From positions 1 through 35,082 of the forward strand of contig JACPQN010000045.1 of the NCBI GenBank assembly GCA_016190485.1: a DNA stretch of 35,082 bases, in the 5' to 3' direction. Shown one piece after another: positions 8,828 through 17,160 of the stretch. Numbering within the stretch: position 1 is the first letter of the stretch; each line of letters opens with the position of its first letter. The translations under genes were made by a program, and so were the position numbers. Origin of the DNA: Chloroflexota bacterium. Its GTDB lineage: Bacteria; Chloroflexota; Dehalococcoidia; SHYD01. The notes under the pieces are model-generated. The model saw only the letters and a list, made by a program, of their open reading frames with translations. It was not told where the DNA came from and ran no database searches.

Positions 8828-9000
8828 GCTCACAAGCTTCAGCACGCATTACCCACCGTCTTACCTCAGTGGGCATTCCCGTCCCTTCCGCGCGGGCTTT
8901 AGCAGGATGCTGAAGAATGCTCCTGCGGCGTTGCCTCAGGCTCTCGAACCTTGCCTGCCGGCAGGCAGGGGCAACGCCGCCGTTTGTTGAGGCTCTCGAA
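8828..9000. repeat. Palindromic repeat cluster that interrupts hepT
   Basis: Contains GCGGCGTTGCCTCAGGCT near 8935, the perfect palindrome CCTGCCGGCAGG inside a longer CTGCC/GGCAG unit near 8952-8970, and an inverted partner GCCGCCGTTTGTTGAGGCTC near 8978-8997. The same repeat family occurs at 20848-20915, and the CCTGCC/GGCAGG palindrome recurs near 18900-18920. Its right edge coincides with loss of similarity in the HepT reading frame. Confidence 0.55.
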
Positions 9001-9074
9001 ACCACCGCTACGTAGGACTCGATCCGGTTGATGGCATGGAGGATATGCTGAAGGTAGACCAGGTCCCGGTTCAC
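9001..9074 (-). pseudogene. hepT: Truncated HepT (HEPN/DUF86) toxin
   Basis: Reading from a GTG at 9074, the product begins NRDLVYLQHILHAINRIESYVA, a clear match to the first helix of HepT/DUF86 HEPN ribonucleases. After ~25 residues the frame runs into the repeat cluster and becomes non-homologous (VSRASTNGG...). The C-terminal helix carrying the catalytic Rx4-6H motif is missing, so no toxin activity is expected. Its start overlaps the mntA stop by a GTGA junction, the normal arrangement of mntA-hepT pairs, so this is the remnant of a formerly complete operon. Confidence 0.7.
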
Positions 9075-9361
9075 AGAGGCACTGCTTCCTTCAGCACCTG
9101 ATCCCGGATGTAGGGGCTGATCGCGGCTTCGGTGACCACGTCCACCGCGCAGCCCAGGAGGTCCTCCAGGTCCTGCTTGATGGCCACCAGGTCCAGGAGG
9201 CTGCGGCCAGGCATCAGCGTCACCAGCACGTCCAGGTCACTGTCGGGCCTGGCCTCGCCTCGGGCCCTTGAGCCAAACACCCGCACGTTCCCACCGCCGT
9301 GGCTCGCCACGATATGAAGAATCTGCTCCCTCTTGCCTTCAAGTGCTCTGTCAATGCTCAT
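9071..9361 (-). CDS. mntA: MntA-type nucleotidyltransferase antitoxin
   Basis: This 96-residue minimal nucleotidyltransferase has the active-site motif G30-S31-(x10)-D42-L-D44 (GSRARGEARPDSDLDVLV). MntA enzymes neutralise HepT by adding AMP to a tyrosine of the toxin. Length and motif are intact, with a third carboxylate region at AVDVVTE (~73-79). It lies 9 bp after the tcuA-like gene on the same strand and may be co-transcribed with it. Because hepT is truncated, this antitoxin seems to have lost its partner, unless it acts on a HepT encoded elsewhere. Confidence 0.85.
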   Translation of the reverse strand: MSIDRALEGKREQILHIVASHGGGNVRVFGSRARGEARPDSDLDVLVTLMPGRSLLDLVAIKQDLEDLLGCAVDVVTEAAISPYIRDQVLKEAVPL

Positions 9362-9370
9362 GGTGAAACG

Positions 9371-10858
9371 CTACCCTCTCGCCTCCGCCGCCGCGCTGCG
9401 GCCCGCGGTGCGGCCGAAGACGGAGCCGGCCATGAGGCCCGCGCCGCCCGGATAGTTGTAGTAGAACAGCCCGCCCACGATCTCCCCCGCCGCGTAGAGC
9501 CCCGGGATGGGCCGCTCCTCGGTGTCCAGCGCCTGGGCGCGGGGGTTGATGCGCAGCCCCCCGAAGGTGAAGGTGACGCCGCAGGTCACGGCGTAGCCCT
9601 CGTAGGGCGGCGTGTCCAGGGGCAGGGCCCAGTTTGACTTGGGCGGCGTGATGCCTTCGGTGTGGCAGCCGTCCAGCACGCTGGGGTTGAACTCCCCCGG
9701 CCGGACGGCGGCGTTGTACTCCCGCACCGTCTGCGCCAGCCCCTCCCGGTCTATCCCCAGCTTCTCCGCCAGCTCCTCCATGGTATCCGCGGTGGCCTTG
9801 GTCACCTCCCGGATGCGGTACTCGTCCCGCAGCAGCTTGATGACCTTCTGATCGAAGATCTGGAAGGCGGCCCGCTGGGGCTGTTGCAGTATCTCGCGCC
9901 CGTACTTGGCGTAGGTGTAGTTGCGGTAGTCGGCCCCCTCGTCCAGAAAGCGCTGGCCGTGGATGTTCACCACCAGGCCGTAGGGGTAGGAGTGCTTCTG
10001 GAAGAGGTCGGTGATCTTGCGGTCGCCGTAGGGCGGCGCGTTGTAGTCCCAGGCGCAGGCGTGGGCGCCGCTCCAGTGGCCGAAGGGCTGTGCCCCGATC
10101 TCCAGGGCCATGCGGTGGCCGTCGCCGGTGTTGAACTGGGTGCCGCGCACCCGGGCCAACTCCCAGCCCGCGCCCAGGTAGCGGGTGCGCATCTCGGCGT
10201 TGGCCTCGAAGCCGCCGCAGGCCAGCACCACGGTTTTCGTGGCCACGTCCTGATAGCCCTCCGGACCCCGCACCGTCAGCCCGGTCACCCGGCCCTGGCG
10301 GTCGGTGATGAGCTTGCTGGCCTTGGTGTCGTACCAGACCTCGATGCCCATCTTCTCGGCCACCTGGAACTCCATGTCCGAGAGACCCACGCCGCCGCCC
10401 ACGGCCTCCACCACCAGGTTGCCGAAGAATTTGAACTTGTCCCCCACCTTGAAGGACTGTCGCCCCAGAGCCAGGACGAAGCGGACGCCCTGCTGGGCCA
10501 TCCACTGCGCAGTGGGCAGCGACTGCCCGACCAGCAGCTCCAGTAGCGCGGGGTCTGTGAGGCCCTCGGTGACCCGCATCACATCCTCGTAGTAGGCCCG
10601 CTGGGGGTAGCTGCCCACGTCCACCATGGCCCGCTCGCCCTCCGTCAGGTCGGTAACCACGGAGGCCACGTCCTCCAGGCCGGTGAAGGCGAAGCGGAAG
10701 AGGCCGCCGGTGAAGTAGGAGTTGCCGCCCCGCAGGTCTTTGGGGGCCTTCTCCAGCACCAGGGTGTGGACGCCGGCCTCCCGGGCGGCCATGGCGGCGC
10801 AGAGGCCGGCGTTGCCCGCACCCACCACGATGACGTCAAAGCTGTTTCCTGATGTCAC
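9371..10858 (-). CDS. FAD-dependent dehydrogenase, TcuA/fumarate-reductase flavoprotein type
   Basis: This 495-residue protein opens with a Rossmann FAD motif (VIVVGAGNAGLCAAMAAREAG, G13xG15xxG18) and LVLEKAPKDLRGGNSYFTGGLFRFAF. It ends with the family signature TCGVTFTFGGLRIN...IPGLYAAGEIVGGLFYYNYPGG. The N-terminus closely resembles TcuA (tricarballylate dehydrogenase) in the succinate dehydrogenase/fumarate reductase flavoprotein family; the substrate is probably a carboxylic acid or ketosteroid-like compound but cannot be fixed. No TcuB-type electron-transfer gene is adjacent. The start is GTG at 10858, behind AAGGAGA. It is divergent from the CoA-transferase genes that start at 11117, so the ~258 bp between them should hold both promoters. 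Confidence 0.8.
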   Translation of the reverse strand: MTSGNSFDVIVVGAGNAGLCAAMAAREAGVHTLVLEKAPKDLRGGNSYFTGGLFRFAFTGLEDVASVVTDLTEGERAMVDVGSYPQRAYYEDVMRVTEGLTDPALLELLVGQSLPTAQWMAQQGVRFVLALGRQSFKVGDKFKFFGNLVVEAVGGGVGLSDMEFQVAEKMGIEVWYDTKASKLITDRQGRVTGLTVRGPEGYQDVATKTVVLACGGFEANAEMRTRYLGAGWELARVRGTQFNTGDGHRMALEIGAQPFGHWSGAHACAWDYNAPPYGDRKITDLFQKHSYPYGLVVNIHGQRFLDEGADYRNYTYAKYGREILQQPQRAAFQIFDQKVIKLLRDEYRIREVTKATADTMEELAEKLGIDREGLAQTVREYNAAVRPGEFNPSVLDGCHTEGITPPKSNWALPLDTPPYEGYAVTCGVTFTFGGLRINPRAQALDTEERPIPGLYAAGEIVGGLFYYNYPGGAGLMAGSVFGRTAGRSAAAEARG

Positions 10859-11116
10859 GGTCGCAGTCTCCTTGGGGATAGTTACCTGTCATTGTTCGTG
10901 TCAGGTGGGGCCTGTCCCCACCCCCCGGCGGGCCACAAGGGCCCGCCCAACGAGGGCCTCGGTCCCTGGTCCCGAGGTTGCAGGGCTGCCCAGCGCTACA
11001 GTATCTTATCACCAATCACGGCCATCGGGCAGGAATGACTGCGCCCCCTTTCGCTTCCTCTCTGCCTGCGAGAGGGTGTGGGAGAGGGCAGACCGTCTAC
11101 CGCGCAGGAGACCAGC

Positions 11117-12295
11117 ATGCCGCAATCCAACTCCATTCTCGGCGATCTCACCGTCCTGGACCTGACCCAGGGCGTGCCCGGCCCCTACTGCACCAAGCTC
11201 CTGGCCGCCCTGGGGGCCCGGGTCGTCAAGGTAGAGCCGCTGAAGGGCGACGTCGCTCGCACCATGGGGCCTTTCTTCCACGACGAGCCGCACCCGGAGA
11301 AGAGCGGCCTCTTCCTTTACCTCAACACCAGCAAGGAGAGCATCACCCTCAACCTGGAAACGGCCACGGGGCAGGGTCTGCTGAAGCGGCTGGCGGCGAA
11401 GGCCGACCTCCTGGTGGAGAGCTATCCCCCCGGCGCGATGGAGGGCTGGGGCCTGGGCTACCGGCGCCTGGCGCCGCTGAACCCGCGCCTGATCTACGCC
11501 GCTATCACCAACTTCGGCCAGAGCGGGCCCTACAAAGACTACAAAAGCCCTGAGATCGTGGCCGAGGCCCTGGGCGCGCTCCTCTACACCATCGGCCTGC
11601 CGGAGCGGGAGCCGCTGAAGATCGGCGGCAACGCGGCCCTGATGACGGGGGGTATCGCCGCCTTCTCCGCCGTCATGGTGGCGCTGCACCAGCGGGACGA
11701 CACCGGTGAGGGCCAGTTCATCGACTGCTCCCTGATGGAAGCCACGGTGGCGAGCCAGATCCATTCCAGCATCCACGCCCAGTTCGGTGATCACGACCCG
11801 GGCCGGCGGGCCAGCCAGCTCAGCAAGACCCGCGACGGCTGGGTGAACGTGGGCATCCAGCAGGCCACCTGGCGGCCCTTCTGCGAGATGATCGGGCGGC
11901 CCGACCTGATCGCCGATCCCCGCTTCGCCGACCAGGTTGCCCGGCGGGACAACGCCGCCGCCTTCAACGAGGTGATCGAGGGCTGGCTCGCCACCCAGAG
12001 CAAGGAGGAGGTCTACCACAAGCTCCAGGCCATCCGCTCCATCGCCGGCTACGTGGCCACCGTGCCCGACCTGCTTCAGTCCGAGCAGTACAGGCAACGG
12101 AGCTTCTTCCGGCCGGTGGATCATCCCTTCACCGGAGCGGTCCTCTATCCGGGCCCGCCCTTCCAGGTGGGGGACCAGCCCTGGCGGCAGGAGCGAGCGC
12201 CGTTGCTGGGGGAGCACAACGAGGCCGTCTACTGCGGCGAGTTGGGCCTGCCGCGCGCGGAGCTGGCGCTCCTGCGCACCCAGGGTGCCATCTAA
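11117..12295 (+). CDS. Family III CoA-transferase (CaiB/BaiF), catalytic Asp missing
   Basis: This 392-residue CaiB/BaiF-type protein begins LTVLDLTQGVPGPYCTKLLAALGARVVKVEP, the typical N-terminus, and has the GEGQFIDCSLMEA segment. Family III transferases form a covalent acyl intermediate on an Asp within an ADxxxG-like motif. Here the aligned segment reads IGGNAALMTGG (169-179), with Leu175 in the Asp position, so on its own it may be inactive. ATG 11117 is preferred over 11078, because AGGAG lies 6 nt upstream and homology begins here. The neighbouring paralogue (12319) keeps the Asp, so the two may form a hetero-oligomer. Likely role: activation of an organic acid for the nearby beta-oxidation-like enzymes. 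Confidence 0.85.
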   Translation: MPQSNSILGDLTVLDLTQGVPGPYCTKLLAALGARVVKVEPLKGDVARTMGPFFHDEPHPEKSGLFLYLNTSKESITLNLETATGQGLLKRLAAKADLLVESYPPGAMEGWGLGYRRLAPLNPRLIYAAITNFGQSGPYKDYKSPEIVAEALGALLYTIGLPEREPLKIGGNAALMTGGIAAFSAVMVALHQRDDTGEGQFIDCSLMEATVASQIHSSIHAQFGDHDPGRRASQLSKTRDGWVNVGIQQATWRPFCEMIGRPDLIADPRFADQVARRDNAAAFNEVIEGWLATQSKEEVYHKLQAIRSIAGYVATVPDLLQSEQYRQRSFFRPVDHPFTGAVLYPGPPFQVGDQPWRQERAPLLGEHNEAVYCGELGLPRAELALLRTQGAI

Positions 12296-12318
12296 CCTGC
12301 GGGGACAGAGGAGGAGCG

Positions 12319-13596
12319 ATGCCACGACAAGCGCTGGAAGGTATCCGAATACTGGACCTGACCCAGGTCGCGGTGGGGCCTTACTCTACCCTGATGCTGG
12401 GCCTCATGGGGGCGCAGGTCATCAAGGTGGAGTCCAACCGCCGGCCCGATACCAGCCGGGGTGCGGTGAAGCCCCGGGCCAACCAGGTGGCCCTGTACCC
12501 GGGCCAGGACCCCGGCGAGCGGCCCTGGAACCGCTCGGCCCACCTGGTGCACCGCAACCGCTACAAGCTGGGCATCACCCTGGACGCCACCTCGCCCGAG
12601 GGCAAGGCGCTGTTCATGCGCCTGGCGGCCCAGTGCGACGCCCTGATGGAGAACTACCGGGCCTCGGTCATCGACCGCTGGGGGCTGAGCTACGCCGTCC
12701 TCAGCGAGGTGAACCCTCAGCTCGTCTACCTGAAGCTCAGCAGCCAGGGCAACACCGGCCCGGAGCGGGACTACGGCTCCCTGGGGTCCACCATGGAGTG
12801 CACCGGCGGCCTTGCCTCCATCACCGGCTACCGGGACGGCGTGCCGCTGATGACCAACGAGACCTATCCCGATCCCGTGGCCGGCGTGCTGGCGGTAGGC
12901 GCGCTCCTGGCGGGTCTGCGTTACCGCCGCAGGACGGGCCGCGGCGTCTTCATCGACTTCTCCCAGCGGGAGGTGACCACCTGCCTCCTGGGCGACGCCG
13001 TCCTGGACTACACCATGAACGGGCGGATCCAGGCGCCCACGGGCAACCGTCACCCCACCTACGCTCCCCACGGCGTCTATCCTTGCCAGGGCGAGGACTG
13101 CTGGATCGCCATCGCCGTGCGCAACGACCAGGAGTGGCAGGGTCTTCAACGAGCGCTGGGCGGCCCCGCCTGGGCTAGCGACCCCATGTTCGCCGACGCC
13201 TCGGGGCGCTGGCATCACCAGGAGGCGCTGGACGCGCACCTCTCCGCCTGGAGCCGAGGGCAGGAGCACTACCAGGCCATGCACCTGCTCCAGGCCCACG
13301 GCGTGCCGGCAGGCGCAGCGCTCAAGGGACGTGAGGTAGCGCAGGACCCACACCTGGAGGCCCGGGACTGGTGGGACCGCACGGTCTACCCGGAGGTGGG
13401 CCGAGCCTACTCTTACATCTCCACGCCGTGGATGCTCAGCAAGAGCCCTCGGGGCCCCGGCGTCCCGGCACCCGGCCTGGGAGAGCACAACGGCTTCGTC
13501 TACTCGGAGCTCCTGGGCGTATCGGAGGAGGAGCTGCAACGGCTGGAGGAGCGGGGTGTCATCGCGACGGAGCCGTTGTGGGAGCCGGCCATGTAA
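12319..13596 (+). CDS. Family III CoA-transferase (CaiB/BaiF)
   Basis: This 425-residue protein has the family N-terminus (IRILDLTQVAVGPYSTLMLGLMGAQVIKVES) and the catalytic-type motif NETYPDPVAGVLA, with D185 in the position of the conserved acyl-accepting Asp. RRTGRGVFIDFSQREV follows, as in the family. The ATG is preceded by AGAGGAGGAGCG, a strong ribosome-binding site, 23 bp after the first transferase. The two are paralogues in tandem. The substrate is not determinable from sequence; carnitine-, succinate- or formate-linked donors are all possible within the family. Confidence 0.88.
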   Translation: MPRQALEGIRILDLTQVAVGPYSTLMLGLMGAQVIKVESNRRPDTSRGAVKPRANQVALYPGQDPGERPWNRSAHLVHRNRYKLGITLDATSPEGKALFMRLAAQCDALMENYRASVIDRWGLSYAVLSEVNPQLVYLKLSSQGNTGPERDYGSLGSTMECTGGLASITGYRDGVPLMTNETYPDPVAGVLAVGALLAGLRYRRRTGRGVFIDFSQREVTTCLLGDAVLDYTMNGRIQAPTGNRHPTYAPHGVYPCQGEDCWIAIAVRNDQEWQGLQRALGGPAWASDPMFADASGRWHHQEALDAHLSAWSRGQEHYQAMHLLQAHGVPAGAALKGREVAQDPHLEARDWWDRTVYPEVGRAYSYISTPWMLSKSPRGPGVPAPGLGEHNGFVYSELLGVSEEELQRLEERGVIATEPLWEPAM

Positions 13597-13616
13597 GCAG
13601 ACTTTGGGCGGCGCGC

Positions 13617-13645
13617 TTGACAGCGCGGCTGTACAGTGAGAATGT
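13617..13645 (+). promoter_or_regulatory. Candidate promoter before the dienelactone hydrolase
   Basis: A consensus -35 TTGACA (13617-13622) is followed after 17 nt by GAATGT (13640-13645), a poor -10. It lies 34 bp before the ATG at 13679. Only the -35 is convincing. Confidence 0.35.
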
Positions 13646-13678
13646 TCTTGGGTCATTTGCACCAAAAGGAGGGTCAAT

Positions 13679-14446
13679 ATGTGGAACCAACTGCAGACAG
13701 CTGCCTACGAGGGGATGCTGGCGGAGATCATCACCCTGAAGGGCCATAACGGCGACGCGATCCACGCGTACTTCGCACGGCCGCTGGGCAGCGGCCCCTA
13801 TCCGGGCGTGGTGCTGATACCACATATGCCGGGGTGGGACGAGTTCTACCGGGAGATGGCGCGCCGCTTCACCCAGCACGGGTACGCAGCCATCTGCCCC
13901 GACCTCAACTGCCGGATCGGCCATGGCACGCCGGAGGATATGGCCGCCATGGCCCGGGGCCAGGGCGGCGTGCCCGACGACCAGGTGGTGGGCGACTGCG
14001 AGGCCGCCATGCGCTATCTGAAGGCGCTGCCCTTCAGCAACGGCAAGGTGGGCATCATAGGCACCTGCTCCGGTGGACGGCAGACCTACCTGGTGGCCTG
14101 CCGGACCCAGGGTTTCGACGCCGCAGTGGACTGCTGGGGCGGCCGCGTGGTCATGGCGCAGCAGGAGCTGACGGCCAACCAGCCGGTGGCGCCCATCGAC
14201 TACACCAAGGACCTCTCATGCCCGCTGCTGGGCCTCTTCGGCGAGGATGACCAGAATCCGCCGCCAGCTCAGGTGCAGCAGCACGAGGAGGAGTTGAAGA
14301 AGCACGGCAAGAGCTACGAGTTCCACATGTATCCGGGGGCGGGTCACGGCTTCTTCTACTACGACCGCCCGGCCTACCGCCAGCAGCAGGCCATGGACGG
14401 CTGGCAGAAGGTGTTCACCTTCTTCGGCAGGCACCTCCAGAGCTGA
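13679..14446 (+). CDS. Dienelactone hydrolase family protein
   Basis: This 255-residue alpha/beta hydrolase carries a cysteine nucleophile in GTCSGG (C130), the acid residue in FGEDDQ (D190 or D191) and H223 in GAGHGFFYYDRPAYR. That is the Cys-Asp-His triad of dienelactone hydrolases, which open lactone rings in aromatic degradation; the wider family also cleaves other esters. The strong ribosome-binding site AAGGAGG precedes ATG 13679. It lies ~80 bp behind the second CoA-transferase and heads a small run with the next two genes. The substrate is unknown. Confidence 0.88.
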   Translation: MWNQLQTAAYEGMLAEIITLKGHNGDAIHAYFARPLGSGPYPGVVLIPHMPGWDEFYREMARRFTQHGYAAICPDLNCRIGHGTPEDMAAMARGQGGVPDDQVVGDCEAAMRYLKALPFSNGKVGIIGTCSGGRQTYLVACRTQGFDAAVDCWGGRVVMAQQELTANQPVAPIDYTKDLSCPLLGLFGEDDQNPPPAQVQQHEEELKKHGKSYEFHMYPGAGHGFFYYDRPAYRQQQAMDGWQKVFTFFGRHLQS

Positions 14447-14472
14447 CCACACCTACAAGGAGACATACGCCT

Positions 14473-14751
14473 ATGTGCACTGGAATCGTGGAAACCGCCG
14501 AACTGTCCGGAAGCGGGAAGGGCGCCCAGGGGTGGTTCCCCGTGACCCAGGCCAACGTGGGCTTTGACCATCCCAGCCACGTGGCGCTGGACTACGCCGT
14601 GCTCATCGACTTCGTGAACCCGGCCCAAGGCCCCGGCGCCCGGGTCGCGGTGGAGCTGACCGCCGAGTCGGCGCGGGGCCTGGCCCGGGCCATTCTCACG
14701 GCGCTGGAAGCGGGCGAGGCGCAGAACGTGCTGGCTCCCTCCAGCAGATAG
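14473..14751 (+). CDS. Small conserved protein resembling DUF6295
   Basis: This 92-residue protein begins MCTGIVETAELSGSGKGAQGWFPVTQ and continues FDHPSHVALDYAVLIDFVNPAQGPGARVAVELTAESARGLARAI. The pattern matches what I recall of DUF6295, a family of unknown function in Actinobacteria and Chloroflexota. AAGGAGA lies upstream of the ATG, 26 bp behind the dienelactone hydrolase, and the VOC gene follows after 7 bp, so the three are probably co-transcribed. The invariant-looking Cys2 and the two His residues near 33-36 are the most notable polar residues. The family name is from memory. Confidence 0.65.
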   Translation: MCTGIVETAELSGSGKGAQGWFPVTQANVGFDHPSHVALDYAVLIDFVNPAQGPGARVAVELTAESARGLARAILTALEAGEAQNVLAPSSR

Positions 14752-14758
14752 AAGCGCC

Positions 14759-15172
14759 ATGCTGCGGGGCAACGGACACGTCTGCATCGCGGTGGAGGAC
14801 CTGGAGAAGGAGCTCTCCTTCTACCGGGACGTGCTGGGGCTTCAGGCGACCCTGGACTACACCGCGCCCGACGGCACCAGGATGGTGCTGCTGGCGCCGC
14901 CGGGGCCGATCACGCCCGGCGGGTACGCCCTGGAGTTGCTGCGCTTCCCGCAGCGCCGCCCGCTGCCGGAAGACCACAACGCGCCGGCATGGCTGGGCTT
15001 CAAGCACGCTGCCTTTCTGGTGGACGACTTGGACGAGCTGTATCAGCGCCTGAAGGCCCGGGGCGTAGAGGTGCGGGGGGAGCCGCGCTCGCCCCAGGAG
15101 GGCATCCCCCGGGTGCTGAACCTCCTGGACCCAGAGGGCAACCGCCTGGAGCTGGTGGAGGTGGGGCGGTAG
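14759..15172 (+). CDS. VOC (glyoxalase/bleomycin resistance) family protein
   Basis: This 137-residue single-chain VOC protein is built of two beta-alpha-beta-beta-beta modules. The expected metal ligands are visible: H7 (GNGHVCIAV), E59 (YALELLRF), H83 (GFKHAAFLV) and E131 (GNRLELVEV). The family includes lactoylglutathione lyases, methylmalonyl-CoA epimerases and ring-cleaving dioxygenases. With CoA-transferases and crotonases nearby an epimerase-like role is possible, but the sequence does not decide it. It starts 7 bp after the DUF6295-like gene. Confidence 0.85.
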   Translation: MLRGNGHVCIAVEDLEKELSFYRDVLGLQATLDYTAPDGTRMVLLAPPGPITPGGYALELLRFPQRRPLPEDHNAPAWLGFKHAAFLVDDLDELYQRLKARGVEVRGEPRSPQEGIPRVLNLLDPEGNRLELVEVGR

Positions 15173-15224
15173 CCGGAACGTGGCCGGCCGCCTGCCAGGG
15201 CAGCAGATCGCACAGGAGGAAGGT

Positions 15225-15528
15225 ATGCCCTACGAGACCATCATCTACGGTAGCGCGGGGAAGGTCGCGACCCTCACCCTGAACCGCCCCGAGAAGCTGA
15301 ACGCCATGAACGGCGAACCTCATTGCCCGCCTCCCTCTGGAGATCCTGCGGCTCAAGAAGGGCTCGGTTAACCGGATCATGGAGTTGCAGGGCTATCGCG
15401 CTACGGTGCTCTCCGGCTCCGAGTGGGACGCGATAGCCCATGCCAGCAAGCCGGTGAGGGAGATGCAGCAACGCCTGCGGGAGCAGGGCCTTCAGGGCGC
15501 CATCAAGTGGTTCAACGAGGAGGCCTAG
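15225..15528 (+). pseudogene. Enoyl-CoA hydratase with large internal deletion
   Basis: From ATG 15225 (behind AGGAGGA) the frame reads TLTLNRPEKLNAMNG, the start of a crotonase. At ~15313 it jumps, out of frame, to the C-terminus of the same family: LIARLPLEILRLKKGSVNRIMELQGYR ... VREMQQRLREQGLQGAIKWFNEEA, ending TAG at 15526-15528. Roughly 150 residues, including the oxyanion-hole and both catalytic Glu regions, are gone and the two parts are in different frames. A functional crotonase is therefore excluded. The short open frame 15180-15371 seen in this place is a by-product of the junction. Confidence 0.8.
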
Positions 15529-15560
15529 CTCCTCCCACTTCGGCGTGTCGATGCAAAGCA

Positions 15561-15594
15561 AACCCCCCGCCCGAAGCGTCTTGGGCGGGGGGTT
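15561..15594. terminator. Strong bidirectional hairpin terminator
   Basis: Perfect 12-bp arms AACCCCCCGCCC (15561-15572) and GGGCGGGGGGTT (15583-15594) flank a 10-nt loop. It lies between the deleted crotonase (+) and the acyl-CoA dehydrogenase (-), which converge, and could end both. On + it is followed by TTCTGTTGTCT. Confidence 0.8.
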
Positions 15595-15612
15595 CTGTTG
15601 TCTGCTGAACGA

Positions 15613-16848
15613 CTAGTGGGCTGCGCCCTCGGTGCGCCCCATCTCCGCGGTGCGGTTGGGGGTGCGACTGAGGCCCATGGCCCGGGACATGATGATCTTC
15701 TGCACCTCGGGGGTGCCGCCGGGGTGGGTGGCCAGGCTCTGACGTTGCTGGTTCTCTAGCTCCGCATGGATGGGCGCCCACTTGGGGTCGTCCACCATGG
15801 CGAAGGGCCCAGCCACTTCCATGATCTTCTGGGCCAGGTAGGGCGAGAAGGTCTTGCCCCACAGGGAGAACTGGGAGCCCTCGTAGCTGAACTTCTTGCC
15901 GGTGTTCCGCATCCAGAAGTTGCGCACACCCAGCAGCCGGCCCACATGGGACTTGACGTAGAGGTCGGCCAGGGCCTGCTGCACGTTGGGGTCCGCCGTC
16001 AGGCGCTGGCCGTTGCGGGTAACGCCCTTGCAGTACTCGATGAACTGGTCCACGGTCTTGTTGCGGGCCACCACCCGGCCGCTGCCGCCGTGCTCCAGCT
16101 CCAGGGTGGTCTGGGCCACCCACCAGCCCTTGCCCCGCCCGGTGTCGCCGCCGATGAGGTTCTCCCGGGCCACGCGCACGTCCTCGAAGTAGATCATGCG
16201 CTTGCCGCCGCCGGCCATCAGGTCCAGGTGGGTGATGGTCAGGCCCGGCGCGCTGGTGGGGATCATGAACGCGCTGATGTTCTGGTGCCGCGGCGCCGTG
16301 GGATCGGTGACGGCCAGGGTGTAGAGCCACTCGGCGTCGAACTTGCTTCCGACGAAGATCTTGTTGCCGTTGATGACGAAATCGTCGCCGTCTTCCACGG
16401 CCCTGGTGCGCAGGGAGGCCAGGTCGGAGCCGGCCTCGGGCTCGGTGAAGACCTGCCACACGATGTGCTCGCCCTTGAGGATGGGCGGGAGGTAGCGTTG
16501 CTTCTGCTCATCGGTGCCCCAGGCACGGATGGCCGGGCCCGCCAGGGAGATACCCAGATCGCCCACCGGCGGGACATCCCGCTCGCCTAACTCCTCCTCG
16601 ATGACCACGGCCTGATCGATGCTCAGGCCACCGCCACCCAGGTCTTTCGGCCACAGTGGCGCCAGCCAGCCTTTGGCGCCCAGCTTCTTCCGGAACTCTC
16701 GGGCCCACTCGAACTGGGCTCGCTCCTGGTTAGCGGAGTCGGGCGGTAGGCTCGCCTCGAAGCCCTTGGGGATGTTGGCATCCAGCCAGGCCCGCACCTC
16801 GTGGCGGAACTCCTGCTGCTCCTTGGTGTAGTGGGTTGCGAAGTCCAT
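15613..16848 (-). CDS. Acyl-CoA dehydrogenase
   Basis: This 411-residue FAD flavoenzyme would catalyse alpha,beta-dehydrogenation of an acyl-CoA. The N-terminal helical domain (DFATHYTKEQQEFRHEVRAWLDANIP), the middle FAD-contacting segments (QVFTEPEAGSDLASLRTRAV, FVINGNKIFVGSKFDAEWLYTLAVTDP) and the C-terminal GGTPEVQKIIMSRAMGL signature are in the usual order. ATG 16848 is chosen because GGAAAGGAAGG precedes it; a GTG further upstream would add 17 non-homologous residues. Electrons would pass to ETF, not encoded here. It converges with the CoA-transferase/hydrolase cluster and probably serves the same acid-degrading pathway. Confidence 0.9.
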   Translation of the reverse strand: MDFATHYTKEQQEFRHEVRAWLDANIPKGFEASLPPDSANQERAQFEWAREFRKKLGAKGWLAPLWPKDLGGGGLSIDQAVVIEEELGERDVPPVGDLGISLAGPAIRAWGTDEQKQRYLPPILKGEHIVWQVFTEPEAGSDLASLRTRAVEDGDDFVINGNKIFVGSKFDAEWLYTLAVTDPTAPRHQNISAFMIPTSAPGLTITHLDLMAGGGKRMIYFEDVRVARENLIGGDTGRGKGWWVAQTTLELEHGGSGRVVARNKTVDQFIEYCKGVTRNGQRLTADPNVQQALADLYVKSHVGRLLGVRNFWMRNTGKKFSYEGSQFSLWGKTFSPYLAQKIMEVAGPFAMVDDPKWAPIHAELENQQRQSLATHPGGTPEVQKIIMSRAMGLSRTPNRTAEMGRTEGAAH

Positions 16849-16919
16849 TGTCCTTCCTTTCCCTCTAATGTGCCTGCCGGACGCCGCGCACCGGCGCAAT
16901 CTACTACTGCACTAGTGTG

Positions 16920-16948
16920 TATTTTCCCCATCCTGAAACTTTTGTCAA
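16920..16948 (-). promoter_or_regulatory. Candidate promoter of the acyl-CoA dehydrogenase
   Basis: On the - strand a consensus -35 TTGACA (16948-16943) and AAAATA (16925-16920) are separated by 17 nt, ~70 bp before the start at 16848. The rest of the 312-bp gap 16849-17160 holds only a tandem CCTGCTCCGAC pair near 16950-16975. Confidence 0.5.
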
Positions 16949-17160
16949 GCCCTGCTCCGACCAACCCTGCTCCGACAGAATATGGCTATGAGACCCCACC
17001 ACGACCCGGCGCGCCGCGGCGAGCCGGAAGGCTTTTCCGAGTGAAGACGTTCATAGCGAACGCAAACCCGCCACCAGCAAAGGACTGCGGCTAGAAGTTG
17101 TAAGATTAGGAAGACATGACACTCCGAGGATTCGGTCGAAGCAGCATGCAGGAGAGACGG

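Noticed and set aside
12292-13677. 461-residue open frame antisense to the second CoA-transferase
   Set aside because: Low-complexity, Gly/Arg/His/Val-rich translation typical of the antisense of a GC-rich gene. The same applies to 9351-10505, 15512-16459, 17647-19404 (antisense) and 23502-24923.
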